A stretch of DNA of 64,000 nt from Psychromonas antarctica (GTDB lineage Bacteria; Pseudomonadota; Gammaproteobacteria; Enterobacterales; Psychromonadaceae), in the NCBI RefSeq assembly GCF_022267535.1, contig NZ_JAHNZV010000008.1, positions 23,236 to 87,235 on the forward strand. The letters run 5' to 3'. Within the stretch, counting starts at the first letter, position 1; each line of letters begins with the position of its first letter. Positions 8,290 through 19,876 of this stretch are shown piece after piece. The position numbers and the translations under genes were made by a program. The notes below the pieces were generated by a model, which did no database searches, was not told where the DNA came from, and saw nothing but the letters and a program-made list of their open reading frames with translations.

Positions 8290-9462
8290 ATGAAATTTAA
8301 AATGCTTTCGGCTGCAGTTGCAGTTGCATTGTTATCAACTAGCGCATCAGCGGTAGACTTTACAGGTTATGCTCGTTCAGGTGTTGGCGCATCTGCAGAT
8401 GGTGGCATGATCACTTCAAACAAAGATAAAGTAGGTCGTCTTGGTAATGAGAATGATACTTATGTTGAGTTAGCTCTAGGTCAAAACCTATATGATGACA
8501 GTGGCGTGAAATTTGATATTCACTCTTTAGCTGTGTTTAACCCAGGTCAAAACGCTACAGATTACCAATCAGACCAAGAAGTTCTAATCCGAGAAATCTA
8601 TGCTACAGCAAGTGGTGTACTTGGTTCATCTACACTATGGGCTGGTAAACGTTACTACCAACGTCATGACATCCATATTACAGATGATTACTACTGGGCA
8701 ATTAACGGCGATGGCGCTGGTATCGAAAACATTGCAATTGGTGATACAGCTCTTTCTCTAGCTTGGTTCCAACGTGGTGGTGCTGATGGCGCTGCGAATA
8801 CCAACATTTTAGATGCACGCTTAGCGGGCATTCAAATGTGGAAAAACGCATCATTAGAACTAGGCGTGACTACTTGGATGCCTAATGCAGAGTCTGATGC
8901 AAATGACGCATCTACTATGCTAACAGCTGAATACGTTCAAGGTGATTTCTTAGGTGGCTTTAACAAATTAATCGTCCAAGTCGCAAACCAAGGTCTTGCT
9001 AACGGTTTCACTTGGGGAACTGACGGTAGCTGGAATGCCGATGATAGCGATGCTGCTGATGATTCTAAAGCGTTCCGCATTTACAACTGGGGTGTTGTTA
9101 GCCCATCTGAAAAAATCAATGTTGGTTACACATTAGGTTTTGTTTCTGGCTCTGATTTAACTACTACAGATAATGGTGATTTCACTCAATATAATGTTGT
9201 TGTACGTCCTCAGTACTCTTGGACTGATAACATGAAATCTCAACTAGAAGTTGGTTACTACAACAGAGAAGAAGGTACTGCAGATTCTTCAGAAATGAAA
9301 TTTACTGTTGCACAAACTTGGTCTCCAGCAAGCGGTTTTTGGTCTCGTCCAGAAATCCGTGTTTTCGCAACTTACTTAGCTGATCTAGAAGATAACGACA
9401 CTCGTTACAACGGTGAAGACGATGCATTAAGCGTTGGTGTACAAATGGAAGCTTGGTGGTAA
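8290..9462 (+). CDS. lamB: LamB-type maltoporin (outer-membrane sugar porin)
   Basis: This 390-residue outer-membrane beta-barrel has a clean signal peptide (MKFKMLSAAVAVALLSTSASA). The mature N-terminus VDFTGYARSG, the segment GKRYYQRHDIHITDDYYW near residue 118 and the C-terminal VQMEAWW match LamB closely; the aromatic terminus is the BAM signal. E. coli LamB is 446 residues, so extracellular loops are shortened here. It should form an 18-strand trimeric channel for maltodextrins or another oligosaccharide. No malK, malE or malT is nearby: the gene stands alone between ftsB and eno, apparently inserted. A perfect terminator follows. Confidence 0.93.
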   Translation: MKFKMLSAAVAVALLSTSASAVDFTGYARSGVGASADGGMITSNKDKVGRLGNENDTYVELALGQNLYDDSGVKFDIHSLAVFNPGQNATDYQSDQEVLIREIYATASGVLGSSTLWAGKRYYQRHDIHITDDYYWAINGDGAGIENIAIGDTALSLAWFQRGGADGAANTNILDARLAGIQMWKNASLELGVTTWMPNAESDANDASTMLTAEYVQGDFLGGFNKLIVQVANQGLANGFTWGTDGSWNADDSDAADDSKAFRIYNWGVVSPSEKINVGYTLGFVSGSDLTTTDNGDFTQYNVVVRPQYSWTDNMKSQLEVGYYNREEGTADSSEMKFTVAQTWSPASGFWSRPEIRVFATYLADLEDNDTRYNGEDDALSVGVQMEAWW

Positions 9463-9510
9463 GCCACAAAGTTTAAACGCTTAATTTATAAGCCATTAAA
9501 CTATTGATTA

Positions 9511-9544
9511 AAACCCTTGTCAGGCAACTGACAAGGGTTTTTTT
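9511..9544 (+). terminator. Rho-independent terminator after the maltoporin gene
   Basis: A perfect 13-bp stem AAACCCTTGTCAG/CTGACAAGGGTTT closes on a GCAA tetraloop and is followed by a T-run. Confidence 0.95.
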
Positions 9545-9841
9545 ATGTTGCGCAAAGGATAAGCGTTTTCATCGTTACAGAACGAACGCCATCACCCTCT
9601 ATATTGCTTGGTATTATTAATAGCGGGTTATTGACCTTCTTGGTAAACAACGGAGTCCAGTTATTCAAACCTAGTTGCCTGCCATCCTAAGGCGAGTGAT
9701 AACCTCTGTATAAAGCATCCCCACAAAAAAACCTAAACGAATTCAAAGATGACAATTATCAACGACGTAGACTTGCGAAGTGTGTGTGGATAGTTTTATA
9801 TGCTTCAAGGAAAATTATTGCTAGTAAAATCAAAAGCTGTC
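9545..9841. other. Intergenic stretch, nothing recognised
   Basis: No open frame of convincing length or composition and no structured element was seen between the maltoporin terminator and the first inverted-repeat element. A 70-codon plus-strand frame begins here at 9784, but most of it lies inside the repeat. Confidence 0.5.
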
Positions 9842-9920
9842 AACCACGGAGGGTACGCACACAAACTTTTTTTGGGGTTTCTTCGAGTCCTCTTTATAGC
9901 GCAGCGGCTGCGTGGTTAGC
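9842..9920. repeat. Dispersed ~100-bp inverted-repeat element, copy 1
   Basis: The left end reads AACCACGGAGG and the right end TCCTC...GCGTGGTTAGC, so the termini form an imperfect palindrome with AACCACG/CGTGGTT ends. Related copies lie at 9962-10064 and 32866-32980. Such CCACGGAGG/CCTCNGTGG elements are known as dispersed repeats in many proteobacteria; they have no coding capacity here. Confidence 0.65.
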
Positions 9921-9961
9921 TTGTTGTTTGTTTGCTGGCAGTCAGGTCAGGCCAAAAATGA

Positions 9962-10064
9962 TTAACCACCGAGGTACAAAAGAAAAGGAAGGATAAATCT
10001 AAAAACCCAAACCTACCCCGCCTTTGTTTTCTTAGTGTCCTCTGCGCCGCGGCTTCGTGATTAG
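9962..10064. repeat. Dispersed ~100-bp inverted-repeat element, copy 2
   Basis: The left end TTAACCACCGAGG and right end GTCCTCTGCGCCGCGGCTTCG...ATTAGC match copy 1 about 40 bp upstream, in the same orientation. The middle (A-rich, then C-rich) is not conserved between copies. Confidence 0.65.
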
Positions 10065-10139
10065 CTTTTGTGTTGCTAAGTTAACGAAAAATAGATGTAA
10101 ATAGTGGCACTGTATCGATTTATTTATCCCTAGCTGAGG

Positions 10140-10706
10140 CTATTTGGCAATTCTCCAAAATAGCAATTTATTTTCCAGTTCAGGGAAAAGAGGGCGAATA
10201 AATAACTTATAACTGGTGATCAGCCCGACTATCACTTTAATAACAACCATCTGCTCAATACCCAAAAGATAATAAGCAAATCCGCCAACAAATGCAGATA
10301 TCAGCATGAAAAATTGAAAAATGAAGATACGTTTGAAACTTAAAGCGATTAATATCAGCACAAAATCCAGCCAAGTCAGTAACAAGCCTAATGACGGGTT
10401 ATCCAAGTAATCATTTAACGCAAAATAGGTGAAGTAAGAAAGCCCCGCTATCATGAGCATAAGCACAAGATGCGTTAACTTTTTCGGTGCATCAGTAAAG
10501 TCACATAGGTAGCGGTACAAAGTGACACTACCGACGACTAAATTCAATAATACTTTTGGTAATACGCCTATCATCACCCCCCACATCACATCATTGGCAA
10601 CGGACAGAAATGAAGCAAGGCGCATATTTTTCATACCATTAAACAACAATAATAAAATATAGAAAGCAACACTTGTCCATCCCATTATCTCTACTAACAA
10701 ATCCAT
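10140..10706 (-). CDS. Multi-spanning inner-membrane protein, possibly YgjV-like
   Basis: This 188-residue very hydrophobic protein has about six predicted transmembrane segments, near residues 7-24, 30-48, 50-68, 80-98, 105-125 and 130-175. Its size and layout resemble the Imp-YgjV family of E. coli-type inner-membrane proteins, but I see no diagnostic motif and the assignment is weak. There is no operon partner: it lies between two repeat elements and the eno fossil on the minus strand. Together with lamB it makes up the segment that separates eno from ftsB, so it may have arrived by insertion or rearrangement. Function unknown. Confidence 0.6.
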   Translation of the reverse strand: MDLLVEIMGWTSVAFYILLLLFNGMKNMRLASFLSVANDVMWGVMIGVLPKVLLNLVVGSVTLYRYLCDFTDAPKKLTHLVLMLMIAGLSYFTYFALNDYLDNPSLGLLLTWLDFVLILIALSFKRIFIFQFFMLISAFVGGFAYYLLGIEQMVVIKVIVGLITSYKLFIRPLFPELENKLLFWRIAK

Positions 10707-10732
10707 ACACTACCCCCCTAATACATACTACA

Positions 10733-10800
10733 GACAAAAAAAATCCCCGAACTAGACGAGGATTTTGATTCCCACGCAGTACGTGGGAAAAACTAAAAAC
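10733..10800 (-). terminator. Duplicate of the eno downstream terminator region
   Basis: Read on the minus strand, the stem around GAGGATTTT/AAAATCCCC is followed by a T-run, and a second perfect 8-bp stem TTCCCACG/CGTGGGAA lies at 10769-10789. The same two elements follow the real eno gene at 10963-11016, so this is the 3' part of a duplicated segment. Confidence 0.6.
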
Positions 10801-10813
10801 TGCTAATTATTAA

Positions 10814-10937
10814 TTATTGGTTTTTAACTTCTTTAAGACCTTTGTAAGGTGCTTTTGAACCTAGCGCTTCTTCAATACGTAGAAGTTGGTTGCCCGTAGT
10901 TAACAAAAAGCAGCAACACGATCAGAACGGCTTAATA
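10814..10937 (-). pseudogene. Fossil of an enolase gene: C-terminal ~40 codons only
   Basis: Reading the minus strand, the last 26 codons give [22 protein letters not shown] and a stop, the same as the C-terminus of the intact eno 220 bp away; about 68 bp are identical at the DNA level. Upstream, SRSDRVA is still readable but with different synonymous codons (a serine is TCT instead of AGT). A short insertion carrying a stop (around 10894-10910) interrupts the frame, and homology fades beyond about 10937. It cannot make enolase. The synonymous differences suggest an old or foreign eno copy rather than a fresh tandem duplication. Confidence 0.85.
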
Positions 10938-10962
10938 TGCTTCTAGCCTCAGTAAATCACCG

Positions 10963-11016
10963 ACAAAAAAATCCCCGTATAAACGAGGATTTATATTCCC
11001 ACGCAACGCATGGGAA
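10963..11016 (-). terminator. eno terminator with a second hairpin
   Basis: On the minus strand the stem ATCCTCG/CGGGGAT is followed by seven T residues (10968-10975 region). Closer to eno lies a near-perfect stem TTCCCA/TGGGAA (10996-11016). Confidence 0.75.
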
Positions 11017-11033
11017 AAACTAAAAACCGCTAA

Positions 11034-12401
<1,368 letters not shown>

Positions 12402-12448
12402 TTATTTTGCCATTTTTTAACAAACTAAAGTGACCTGGTCAACAAAAA

Positions 12449-14101
<1,653 letters not shown>

Positions 14102-14159
14102 TTAGGAATTAGAAAAAATGAAACTTTTATTCATTGAATAATCAAACTGCAAACATAAA

Positions 14160-14184
14160 AAAATGCCCGCTTATATATAAGCGA
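14160..14184 (-). terminator. Possible terminator of mazG upstream of pyrG
   Basis: A perfect self-complementary stem CGCTTATATATAAGCG (14168-14183) is followed on the minus strand by GGCA and seven T residues. It lies in the 307-bp mazG-pyrG gap. An additional stem TTAACCCAT/ATGGGTTAA (14336-14380) lies just after mazG but lacks a T-run. Confidence 0.45.
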
Positions 14185-14393
14185 CAAGTTAAGTTGGCAA
14201 ATTAATTGACTGTCATTACAAATGTGAATTTTGAACATTTAGATGGGGAGGCATTGTAGCAAAACCTCTCATTTTCGACAATCCTTTATACCTATTTACT
14301 TAAAAACAAAGCACAGTATGACTAATAAATTTATTTTAACCCATTCTGCTTAATTGCTAAAAATCGACGAGATGGGTTAAGCTGTTGTATTGC

Positions 14394-15230
14394 CTAGCTA
14401 GATTGAGACTTATTAAGTTCTTTCTTGACTCTCGTCCAGATCACCTCTAATTCATCAAGCGAACAATCACTAAGCTGCTTACCCTGTTTTAAAACCTCCA
14501 GTTCGACTAAACGGAAACGTTTTTCAAATTTAATATTCGCTTGTCGCAATACCTGCTCCGGATTGCATTGCAGATGACGTACCAGATTAATATTCGCAAA
14601 TAACAGATCTCCGAGCTCATCTTCAATGCGTACCTGCTTTTCTTGTGCCGTTAAATCATCACGATTAACTTCCGCTAACACCTCGTCTATCTCCTCTTTA
14701 ATTTTATCAATAACAGGGGGTAGTGTTACCCAATCAAAGCCCACTGTTGCACAACGTTTTTGAATTTTATATGCACGGTTTAATGCGGGCAGTGATAATG
14801 GGATATTATCCAGTACGCTGCTCCCTTTATTGTCGGCATCGGCTTTGAGTATGCGCTCTTTCTCTTTTTCAGCTTCCCAATTGGCGTGCACGGCCTGCTC
14901 ATCGACAAACTCAGCCTGTGCAAAAACATGCGGATGACGACGCACCAACTTCTCATTAAGGGTGTCAATAATATCTTCAAAATCAAATAGATTTTTCTCT
15001 TTTGCCATTTGTGCATAAAAGATTACTTGAAATAGCAGATCCCCTAATTCCCCTTTTAGATCGACAAAATCTTTCTGCTCAATCGCATCTGCAACTTCAT
15101 AGACTTCTTCGATAGTATGCGCAACAATCGAATCAAAGGTCTGCTTGATGTCCCAAGGGCAGCCATTTTCAGGATCCCGTAGTTGCTGCATAATATTTAA
15201 TAACTCTTCTAAGTTGTTTTTTTTCATCAT
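14394..15230 (-). CDS. mazG: Nucleoside triphosphate pyrophosphohydrolase MazG
   Basis: The 278-residue MazG hydrolyses (d)NTPs to monophosphate and PPi. Two MazG folds are visible: residues 20-110 with CPWDIKQTFDSIVAHTIEEVYEVADAI and GELGDLLFQVIFYAQMA, and residues 165-255 with IKEEIDEVLAEV and IEDELGDLLFANINLVRHL. The EExxE(12-28)ExxD metal motifs occur in both halves. At 278 aa it is a little longer than the 263-residue E. coli enzyme. Its position upstream of pyrG is the standard gammaproteobacterial order; no mazEF toxin-antitoxin pair precedes it here. Confidence 0.96.
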   Translation of the reverse strand: MMKKNNLEELLNIMQQLRDPENGCPWDIKQTFDSIVAHTIEEVYEVADAIEQKDFVDLKGELGDLLFQVIFYAQMAKEKNLFDFEDIIDTLNEKLVRRHPHVFAQAEFVDEQAVHANWEAEKEKERILKADADNKGSSVLDNIPLSLPALNRAYKIQKRCATVGFDWVTLPPVIDKIKEEIDEVLAEVNRDDLTAQEKQVRIEDELGDLLFANINLVRHLQCNPEQVLRQANIKFEKRFRLVELEVLKQGKQLSDCSLDELEVIWTRVKKELNKSQSS

Positions 15231-15398
15231 TTCAATGCCCTACTTAATATATTTAAGATTGAATATCCACAATAATGGATTTTTGACTTATTGATAACTA
15301 AATTAATGATTGAGTTGACCCTATTCGCTTTAAATATTAGAATAATCTAAATTAGCTTTCCCAGTTAGCACGCTACTATATCTAATAAGGATATAACG

Positions 15399-16424
15399 AT
15401 GAATCATTGTATTTTGAATAAATCACCACAATTAATAGCTCTGAGTCTGTTGTTTATCTGTTGGCGCGCTTTTTCTGCAGATTTGTTAATCGTAAAAAAC
15501 GATCTAAAAGAACAGCTAGTGGTAATTGATGCGACTATTGAAGCGGTCAATAAAGCGACTTTATCAGCGCAAACATCGGGCCGTGTCAGGCAAATCTATT
15601 TTGATACTAATGATTATGTAACACAAGGCAGCGTTATACTGGAGATAACCAATAAAGAGCAAGGGGCATTATTGGCAGTGGCCGAAGCGGAGGTTTATCG
15701 AACCCAAGCCTTATACAATGAGGCAACGTTAACCTATCAGCGCTATAAAAAACTTTTCCCTAAAGGGGCGATTTCTCAAGGCCAGTTAGATCAAGCAGAG
15801 GCGGCGGCTAAAACCAATAAACAATTAACATTGGCTGCGCAAGCCAATTTAAATAAAGCCAAAGAATCTCTCGATTACACCATTATTAAAGCCCCTTATT
15901 CAGGCATCGTCACTGCACGCCATGTTGAGGTAGGAGAAACAATTACGCCGGGACAACCTCTTTTTTCAGGGATGTCCCTACAAAAATTACGTGCAGTAAC
16001 AGAAATTCCACAACGCCATCTGGAAGCGCTGCGTAAGAATCCTGAGTTTATTATTACCCTCAACGATGGTAGCCAACTCGTATCAGATAAAATCACTTTA
16101 TTTAATTATGCAGATCAGCAATCTCATGCCTTTAAAGTCCGTATCGAACTGCCCGAAACAACTCACCTATTACTACCGGGTATGTGGGTAAAGGTGCAAT
16201 TTGTAAGCGGTGAGCGCCAATCAATAACCATTCCAAGAAGTGCTATTTTAAATAACAATGAACTCAATGCAGTTTATCGCGATGTTAACGGTAAAGCGTT
16301 ATTAACACAGGTACGTTTAGGCACAATAGCAGAAGACAGTGTGGAGGTCCTTGCAGGCTTAAAGCAAGGTGATGTAATCAGTGTCGATGCCTATAAAAAA
16401 CTGCAACAGTTGGAGTCTAAATAA
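15399..16424 (+). CDS. RND efflux periplasmic adaptor (membrane fusion protein)
   Basis: This 341-residue HlyD-type adaptor has an N-terminal signal (LIALSLLFICWRAFSA). The lipoyl/biotinyl half-motifs flank a helical hairpin: NKATLSAQTSGRVRQIYFDTNDYVTQGSVIL near residues 50-80 and DYTIIKAPYSGIVTARHVEVGETITPGQPL near 155-185, with the hairpin (alanine-rich, residues 85-145) between them. Beta-barrel and membrane-proximal domains follow. There is no lipobox. Its stop overlaps the pump gene start as TAATG. No outer-membrane TolC partner is adjacent, so it probably uses a shared TolC. Confidence 0.9.
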   Translation: MNHCILNKSPQLIALSLLFICWRAFSADLLIVKNDLKEQLVVIDATIEAVNKATLSAQTSGRVRQIYFDTNDYVTQGSVILEITNKEQGALLAVAEAEVYRTQALYNEATLTYQRYKKLFPKGAISQGQLDQAEAAAKTNKQLTLAAQANLNKAKESLDYTIIKAPYSGIVTARHVEVGETITPGQPLFSGMSLQKLRAVTEIPQRHLEALRKNPEFIITLNDGSQLVSDKITLFNYADQQSHAFKVRIELPETTHLLLPGMWVKVQFVSGERQSITIPRSAILNNNELNAVYRDVNGKALLTQVRLGTIAEDSVEVLAGLKQGDVISVDAYKKLQQLESK

Positions 16425-19400
16425 TGACTAATCAACTGCATATATCCGGCAAGATAGCCCGTTATTTTCAAGGTGCGGCAATCACTCCGCTGCTTGCGAT
16501 TGTTGGTTTGTTATTAGGGTTTTTCGCTATTATAGTCACCCCCAAAGAGGAAGAGCCACAAATTGATGTGACCTTTGCCGATATTTATATCCCTTTCCCC
16601 GGCGCATCACCTAAAGAGGTTGAAAACTTAGTAACCATCCCCTTGGAACAAGTTATTTCGGAAATAAAAGGTGTCGATACCAGCTACTCTTTTTCTCAAC
16701 CTGATGGTGCGATGATCATCGTCATTTTCGAAGTCGGTAAAGAGCGCAACGATGCCATTGTTAATCTTTATAATCAGATTTATTCCAATATGGATAAACT
16801 GCCCTTACATGCAGGTATTGGCCAGCCATTAATTAAAGCACGATCGATTGATGATGTACCTATTTCCGCGGTAACGCTTTGGTCTAAAGATAAAAACGTC
16901 AGCGCACAACAATTAACTGAAGTTGCACACGGACTTGAAAGTGAACTGCAGCATATTGATGGTACACGTGATATCTACACCATTGGCGGACATTTATTGA
17001 CCGTTAATATCCGCATAGATCCTGCTAAAATGAATACTTTTGCAGTCAGTTATGATGCCATTAATCAAGTGTTAGCCAGTAATAACGCCAGCTCTCCCAT
17101 CGTTTCTTTAGTACAAAATAATCAACAAATAAAAGTACAAACCGGACAATTTTTAAAGAATATTTCTGAAATAAAAAAACTGCTTGTTTCTGTTAATCAA
17201 GGTTTTCCAGTTTATCTCGAGGATGTCGCCGATATTACCCTCGCCGCTGATATCCCAAATGAAAATGTTTGGCATGGCGAAAACGGTCAATTATACCCGG
17301 CTGTCACCGTGGCTATTGCTAAACAGCCAGGCAAAAACGCAGTGGATGTAACCCAAGCGATTGAAAAAAGAATTAATGAAATACACAATGTGCTAATCCC
17401 AGATAATATACAAGCCACTATCTCTCGAGATTACGGCGTAACCGCTAAGAATAAATCTGACACATTAATTGGTAAACTTATCTTCGCTACCAGCGCAGTG
17501 ATTATTTTAGTATTAGTCACGATGGGGTGGCGCGAGGCGATCGTTGTCGGCGTGGCTATCTCCATCACCTTAACCATTACCCTCTTCGCCTCTTGGGCTT
17601 ATGGTTTTACCCTTAACCGCGTTTCTCTCTTTGCCCTGATTTTCTCAATAGGGATTCTCGTCGACGATGCAATAGTAGTCGTTGAAAATATTCACCGTCA
17701 TATGAAACTCAGTAACGACAAACTCAGTGTGATCATTCCTATTGCAGTGAACGAAGTCGGCGGCCCCACTATTCTAGCGACATTCACGGTGATCGCAGCG
17801 CTATTACCCATGGCATTTGTGACCGGTTTAATGGGGCCTTATATGAGCCCTATCCCAATTAATGCCAGTATGGGAATGCTTATTTCTCTGGTAGTGGCTT
17901 TTATTCTTTCACCTTGGCTAAGCAGTAAACTACTTAAACATCCCGCCAGCGCAAGAGCCCAAGAAACGCAAGAGAGCCAAATCGAAAATGATAAAAATAA
18001 TTTTATGGCGCGTTTATTTAAGCATTTGATTGGCCCTTTTATTCTCGGTAGCAAAGCTAAATTAGCGCGTTGGTTACTCTTTTTAGGTGTATTACTACTG
18101 ATCCTTTTATCCCTTCTACTGCCATTCAATAAGCTAGTCGTGATGAAAATGCTGCCTTTTGATAATAAATCGGAATTTCAAATACTAGTGGATCTACCCG
18201 AAGGAAGTCCGGTTGAGATGACACAGCGCCTACTCATTGAACTAAGCGATGTCGTTACAAAAATCCCCGAGCTAAAAGATTTTCAACTCTACGCTGGCAC
18301 AGCAGCTCCAATTAATTTTAATGGTTTAGTTCGCCATTATGATATGCGCGCGACACAGGAGCTAGGCGATATCCAAGTTAACTTAATTGATAAAAAGGAG
18401 AGAAAACGCAATAGTCATGAAATAGCAATGAGTGTCCGTGAAAATTTGCAAACAATCGCTAAACTTTATAATGCCAACCTAAAAGTCGTTGAAGTACCGC
18501 CGGGTCCACCTGTCTGGTCACCGATTCTCGCTGAAGTCTATGGCCCCAATCAAGCAATTCGAGAGAAAACTGCCACGCAATTAAAAAACCTGTTTATCGA
18601 AGCCGATAATGTCGTTGATATCGATATTATGTTCCCGGAAGATCAACCCAAATGGCAAGTAAAAATAGATCGCGCTAAGGCAAGTCGTTTTGGCGTTCCT
18701 TATGCCAATATTGTCGATGCGGTCACCACCTCAGTCGGAGGGAAAGAAATCAATATTTTGCATAGTGATCAACAGAAATATGCGATACCAATTCGCCTGC
18801 AACTTAAAGAAGGTGAAAAGGTCAATTTAGAGCAAGTCTTAAACCTTAAATTATCCAGTCAAACGGGTCAGTTAATTGCGCTTTCAGAAATGGTCAGCAT
18901 TAAAAAAGTACTCATGGATAAACCGATTATGCACAAAAACATGATTCCTATGATCATGGTAACTGCAGATATGACCGGGGAATTAGACAGTCCGTTGTAT
19001 GGTATGTACGCGATCTCAGATCAAATAAAAACACTTGGCCTCGATATCCAACAGTATTTTATCCACCAGCCAAACGGCACCAGTGAAGTTGCCATACTTT
19101 GGGATGGTGAGTGGAAAATAACCTATGAAACTTTCCGAGATATGGGAATTGCTTATGCGATAGGAATGATACTAATTTACCTTTTAGTGGTTGCTCAATT
19201 TCGTTCCTACATCGTGCCAATCATTATTATGGCCCCTATTCCCTTGACCATTATTGGCGTTATGCCCGGCCACGCACTTTTAGGACAGCAATTTACCGCA
19301 ACCTCGATGATAGGCATGATTGCCTTGGCCGGTATTATTGTGCGTAATTCAATTTTGTTAGTGGATTTTATTAATCATCAAAGCAACAATGGTAAACCTT

Positions 19401-19618
19401 TTAAAGAAGCGGTGATCCATTCAGGAGCCGTGCGCGCCAAACCGATTATTTTAACCGGGTTGGCAGCGATGATAGGGGCATTTTTTATACTTGATGATCC
19501 GATATTTTCGGGATTAGCGATTAGCCTTATCTTCGGTATTTTAATATCAACGGTATTAACACTCGTCATTATTCCCGTGCTCTATTACACCTTTATGCAT
19601 AAACAGTTTGAGCATTAA
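16424..19618 (+). CDS. RND-family efflux pump, inner-membrane permease
   Basis: This 1064-residue pump has the RND two-fold plan: a first helix near residue 20, large periplasmic loops (about 40-340 and 570-870) and two helix bundles. The proton-relay signature in TM4 is present (GILVDDAIVVVENIHRHM near residue 412). The TM10 motif is GIIVRNSILLVDFIN, with Arg where AcrB has the relay Lys, as in a distinct subgroup of RND pumps. The N-terminal PKEEEPQIDVTFADIYIPFPGAS also points to that subgroup rather than to AcrB itself. It is translationally coupled to the adaptor (TAATG). Substrate unknown; there is no regulator gene beside it. Confidence 0.92.
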   Translation: MTNQLHISGKIARYFQGAAITPLLAIVGLLLGFFAIIVTPKEEEPQIDVTFADIYIPFPGASPKEVENLVTIPLEQVISEIKGVDTSYSFSQPDGAMIIVIFEVGKERNDAIVNLYNQIYSNMDKLPLHAGIGQPLIKARSIDDVPISAVTLWSKDKNVSAQQLTEVAHGLESELQHIDGTRDIYTIGGHLLTVNIRIDPAKMNTFAVSYDAINQVLASNNASSPIVSLVQNNQQIKVQTGQFLKNISEIKKLLVSVNQGFPVYLEDVADITLAADIPNENVWHGENGQLYPAVTVAIAKQPGKNAVDVTQAIEKRINEIHNVLIPDNIQATISRDYGVTAKNKSDTLIGKLIFATSAVIILVLVTMGWREAIVVGVAISITLTITLFASWAYGFTLNRVSLFALIFSIGILVDDAIVVVENIHRHMKLSNDKLSVIIPIAVNEVGGPTILATFTVIAALLPMAFVTGLMGPYMSPIPINASMGMLISLVVAFILSPWLSSKLLKHPASARAQETQESQIENDKNNFMARLFKHLIGPFILGSKAKLARWLLFLGVLLLILLSLLLPFNKLVVMKMLPFDNKSEFQILVDLPEGSPVEMTQRLLIELSDVVTKIPELKDFQLYAGTAAPINFNGLVRHYDMRATQELGDIQVNLIDKKERKRNSHEIAMSVRENLQTIAKLYNANLKVVEVPPGPPVWSPILAEVYGPNQAIREKTATQLKNLFIEADNVVDIDIMFPEDQPKWQVKIDRAKASRFGVPYANIVDAVTTSVGGKEINILHSDQQKYAIPIRLQLKEGEKVNLEQVLNLKLSSQTGQLIALSEMVSIKKVLMDKPIMHKNMIPMIMVTADMTGELDSPLYGMYAISDQIKTLGLDIQQYFIHQPNGTSEVAILWDGEWKITYETFRDMGIAYAIGMILIYLLVVAQFRSYIVPIIIMAPIPLTIIGVMPGHALLGQQFTATSMIGMIALAGIIVRNSILLVDFINHQSNNGKPFKEAVIHSGAVRAKPIILTGLAAMIGAFFILDDPIFSGLAISLIFGILISTVLTLVIIPVLYYTFMHKQFEH

Positions 19619-19632
19619 TTATAAAGGTCGCC

Positions 19633-19676
19633 AATAACCCGATAGTAATTAATTGTTTTTTTGCTATCAGGTTATT
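19633..19676 (+). terminator. Hairpin after the RND operon, possible terminator
   Basis: The stem AATAACC-GATAG / CTATC-GGTTATT has one mismatch and a T-rich loop. No T-run follows, so termination is only a suggestion. The rest of the gap to 19876 shows nothing clear. Confidence 0.4.
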
Positions 19677-19876
19677 TACTCAATTATTCACCTCATAACC
19701 TTTATCAATAACCCCATAAAAAGACGCACCGTTTAGTTTTTAACATAACTTATTGCCTTGCCCCGCTCAAATCGGTAATCTTCTTCATGCTTGGCTGAAA
19801 TTTCTGGCTTAAGCGCACCAATATTAATAATTAGCAGACTCGCTAATTTTCAAGAACAAACCATATGGGAATTTTT

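Noticed and set aside
9784..9996. 70-codon plus-strand open frame
   Set aside because: It runs through the dispersed repeat element, has no good ribosome site and shows no domain.
9842..10064. CRISPR-like repeats
   Set aside because: Only two diverged, long palindromic units with unequal spacing, so not a CRISPR array.
14394..15230. Toxin-antitoxin link of mazG
   Set aside because: No mazE or mazF gene lies beside it; MazG here belongs to the pyrG-eno neighbourhood.
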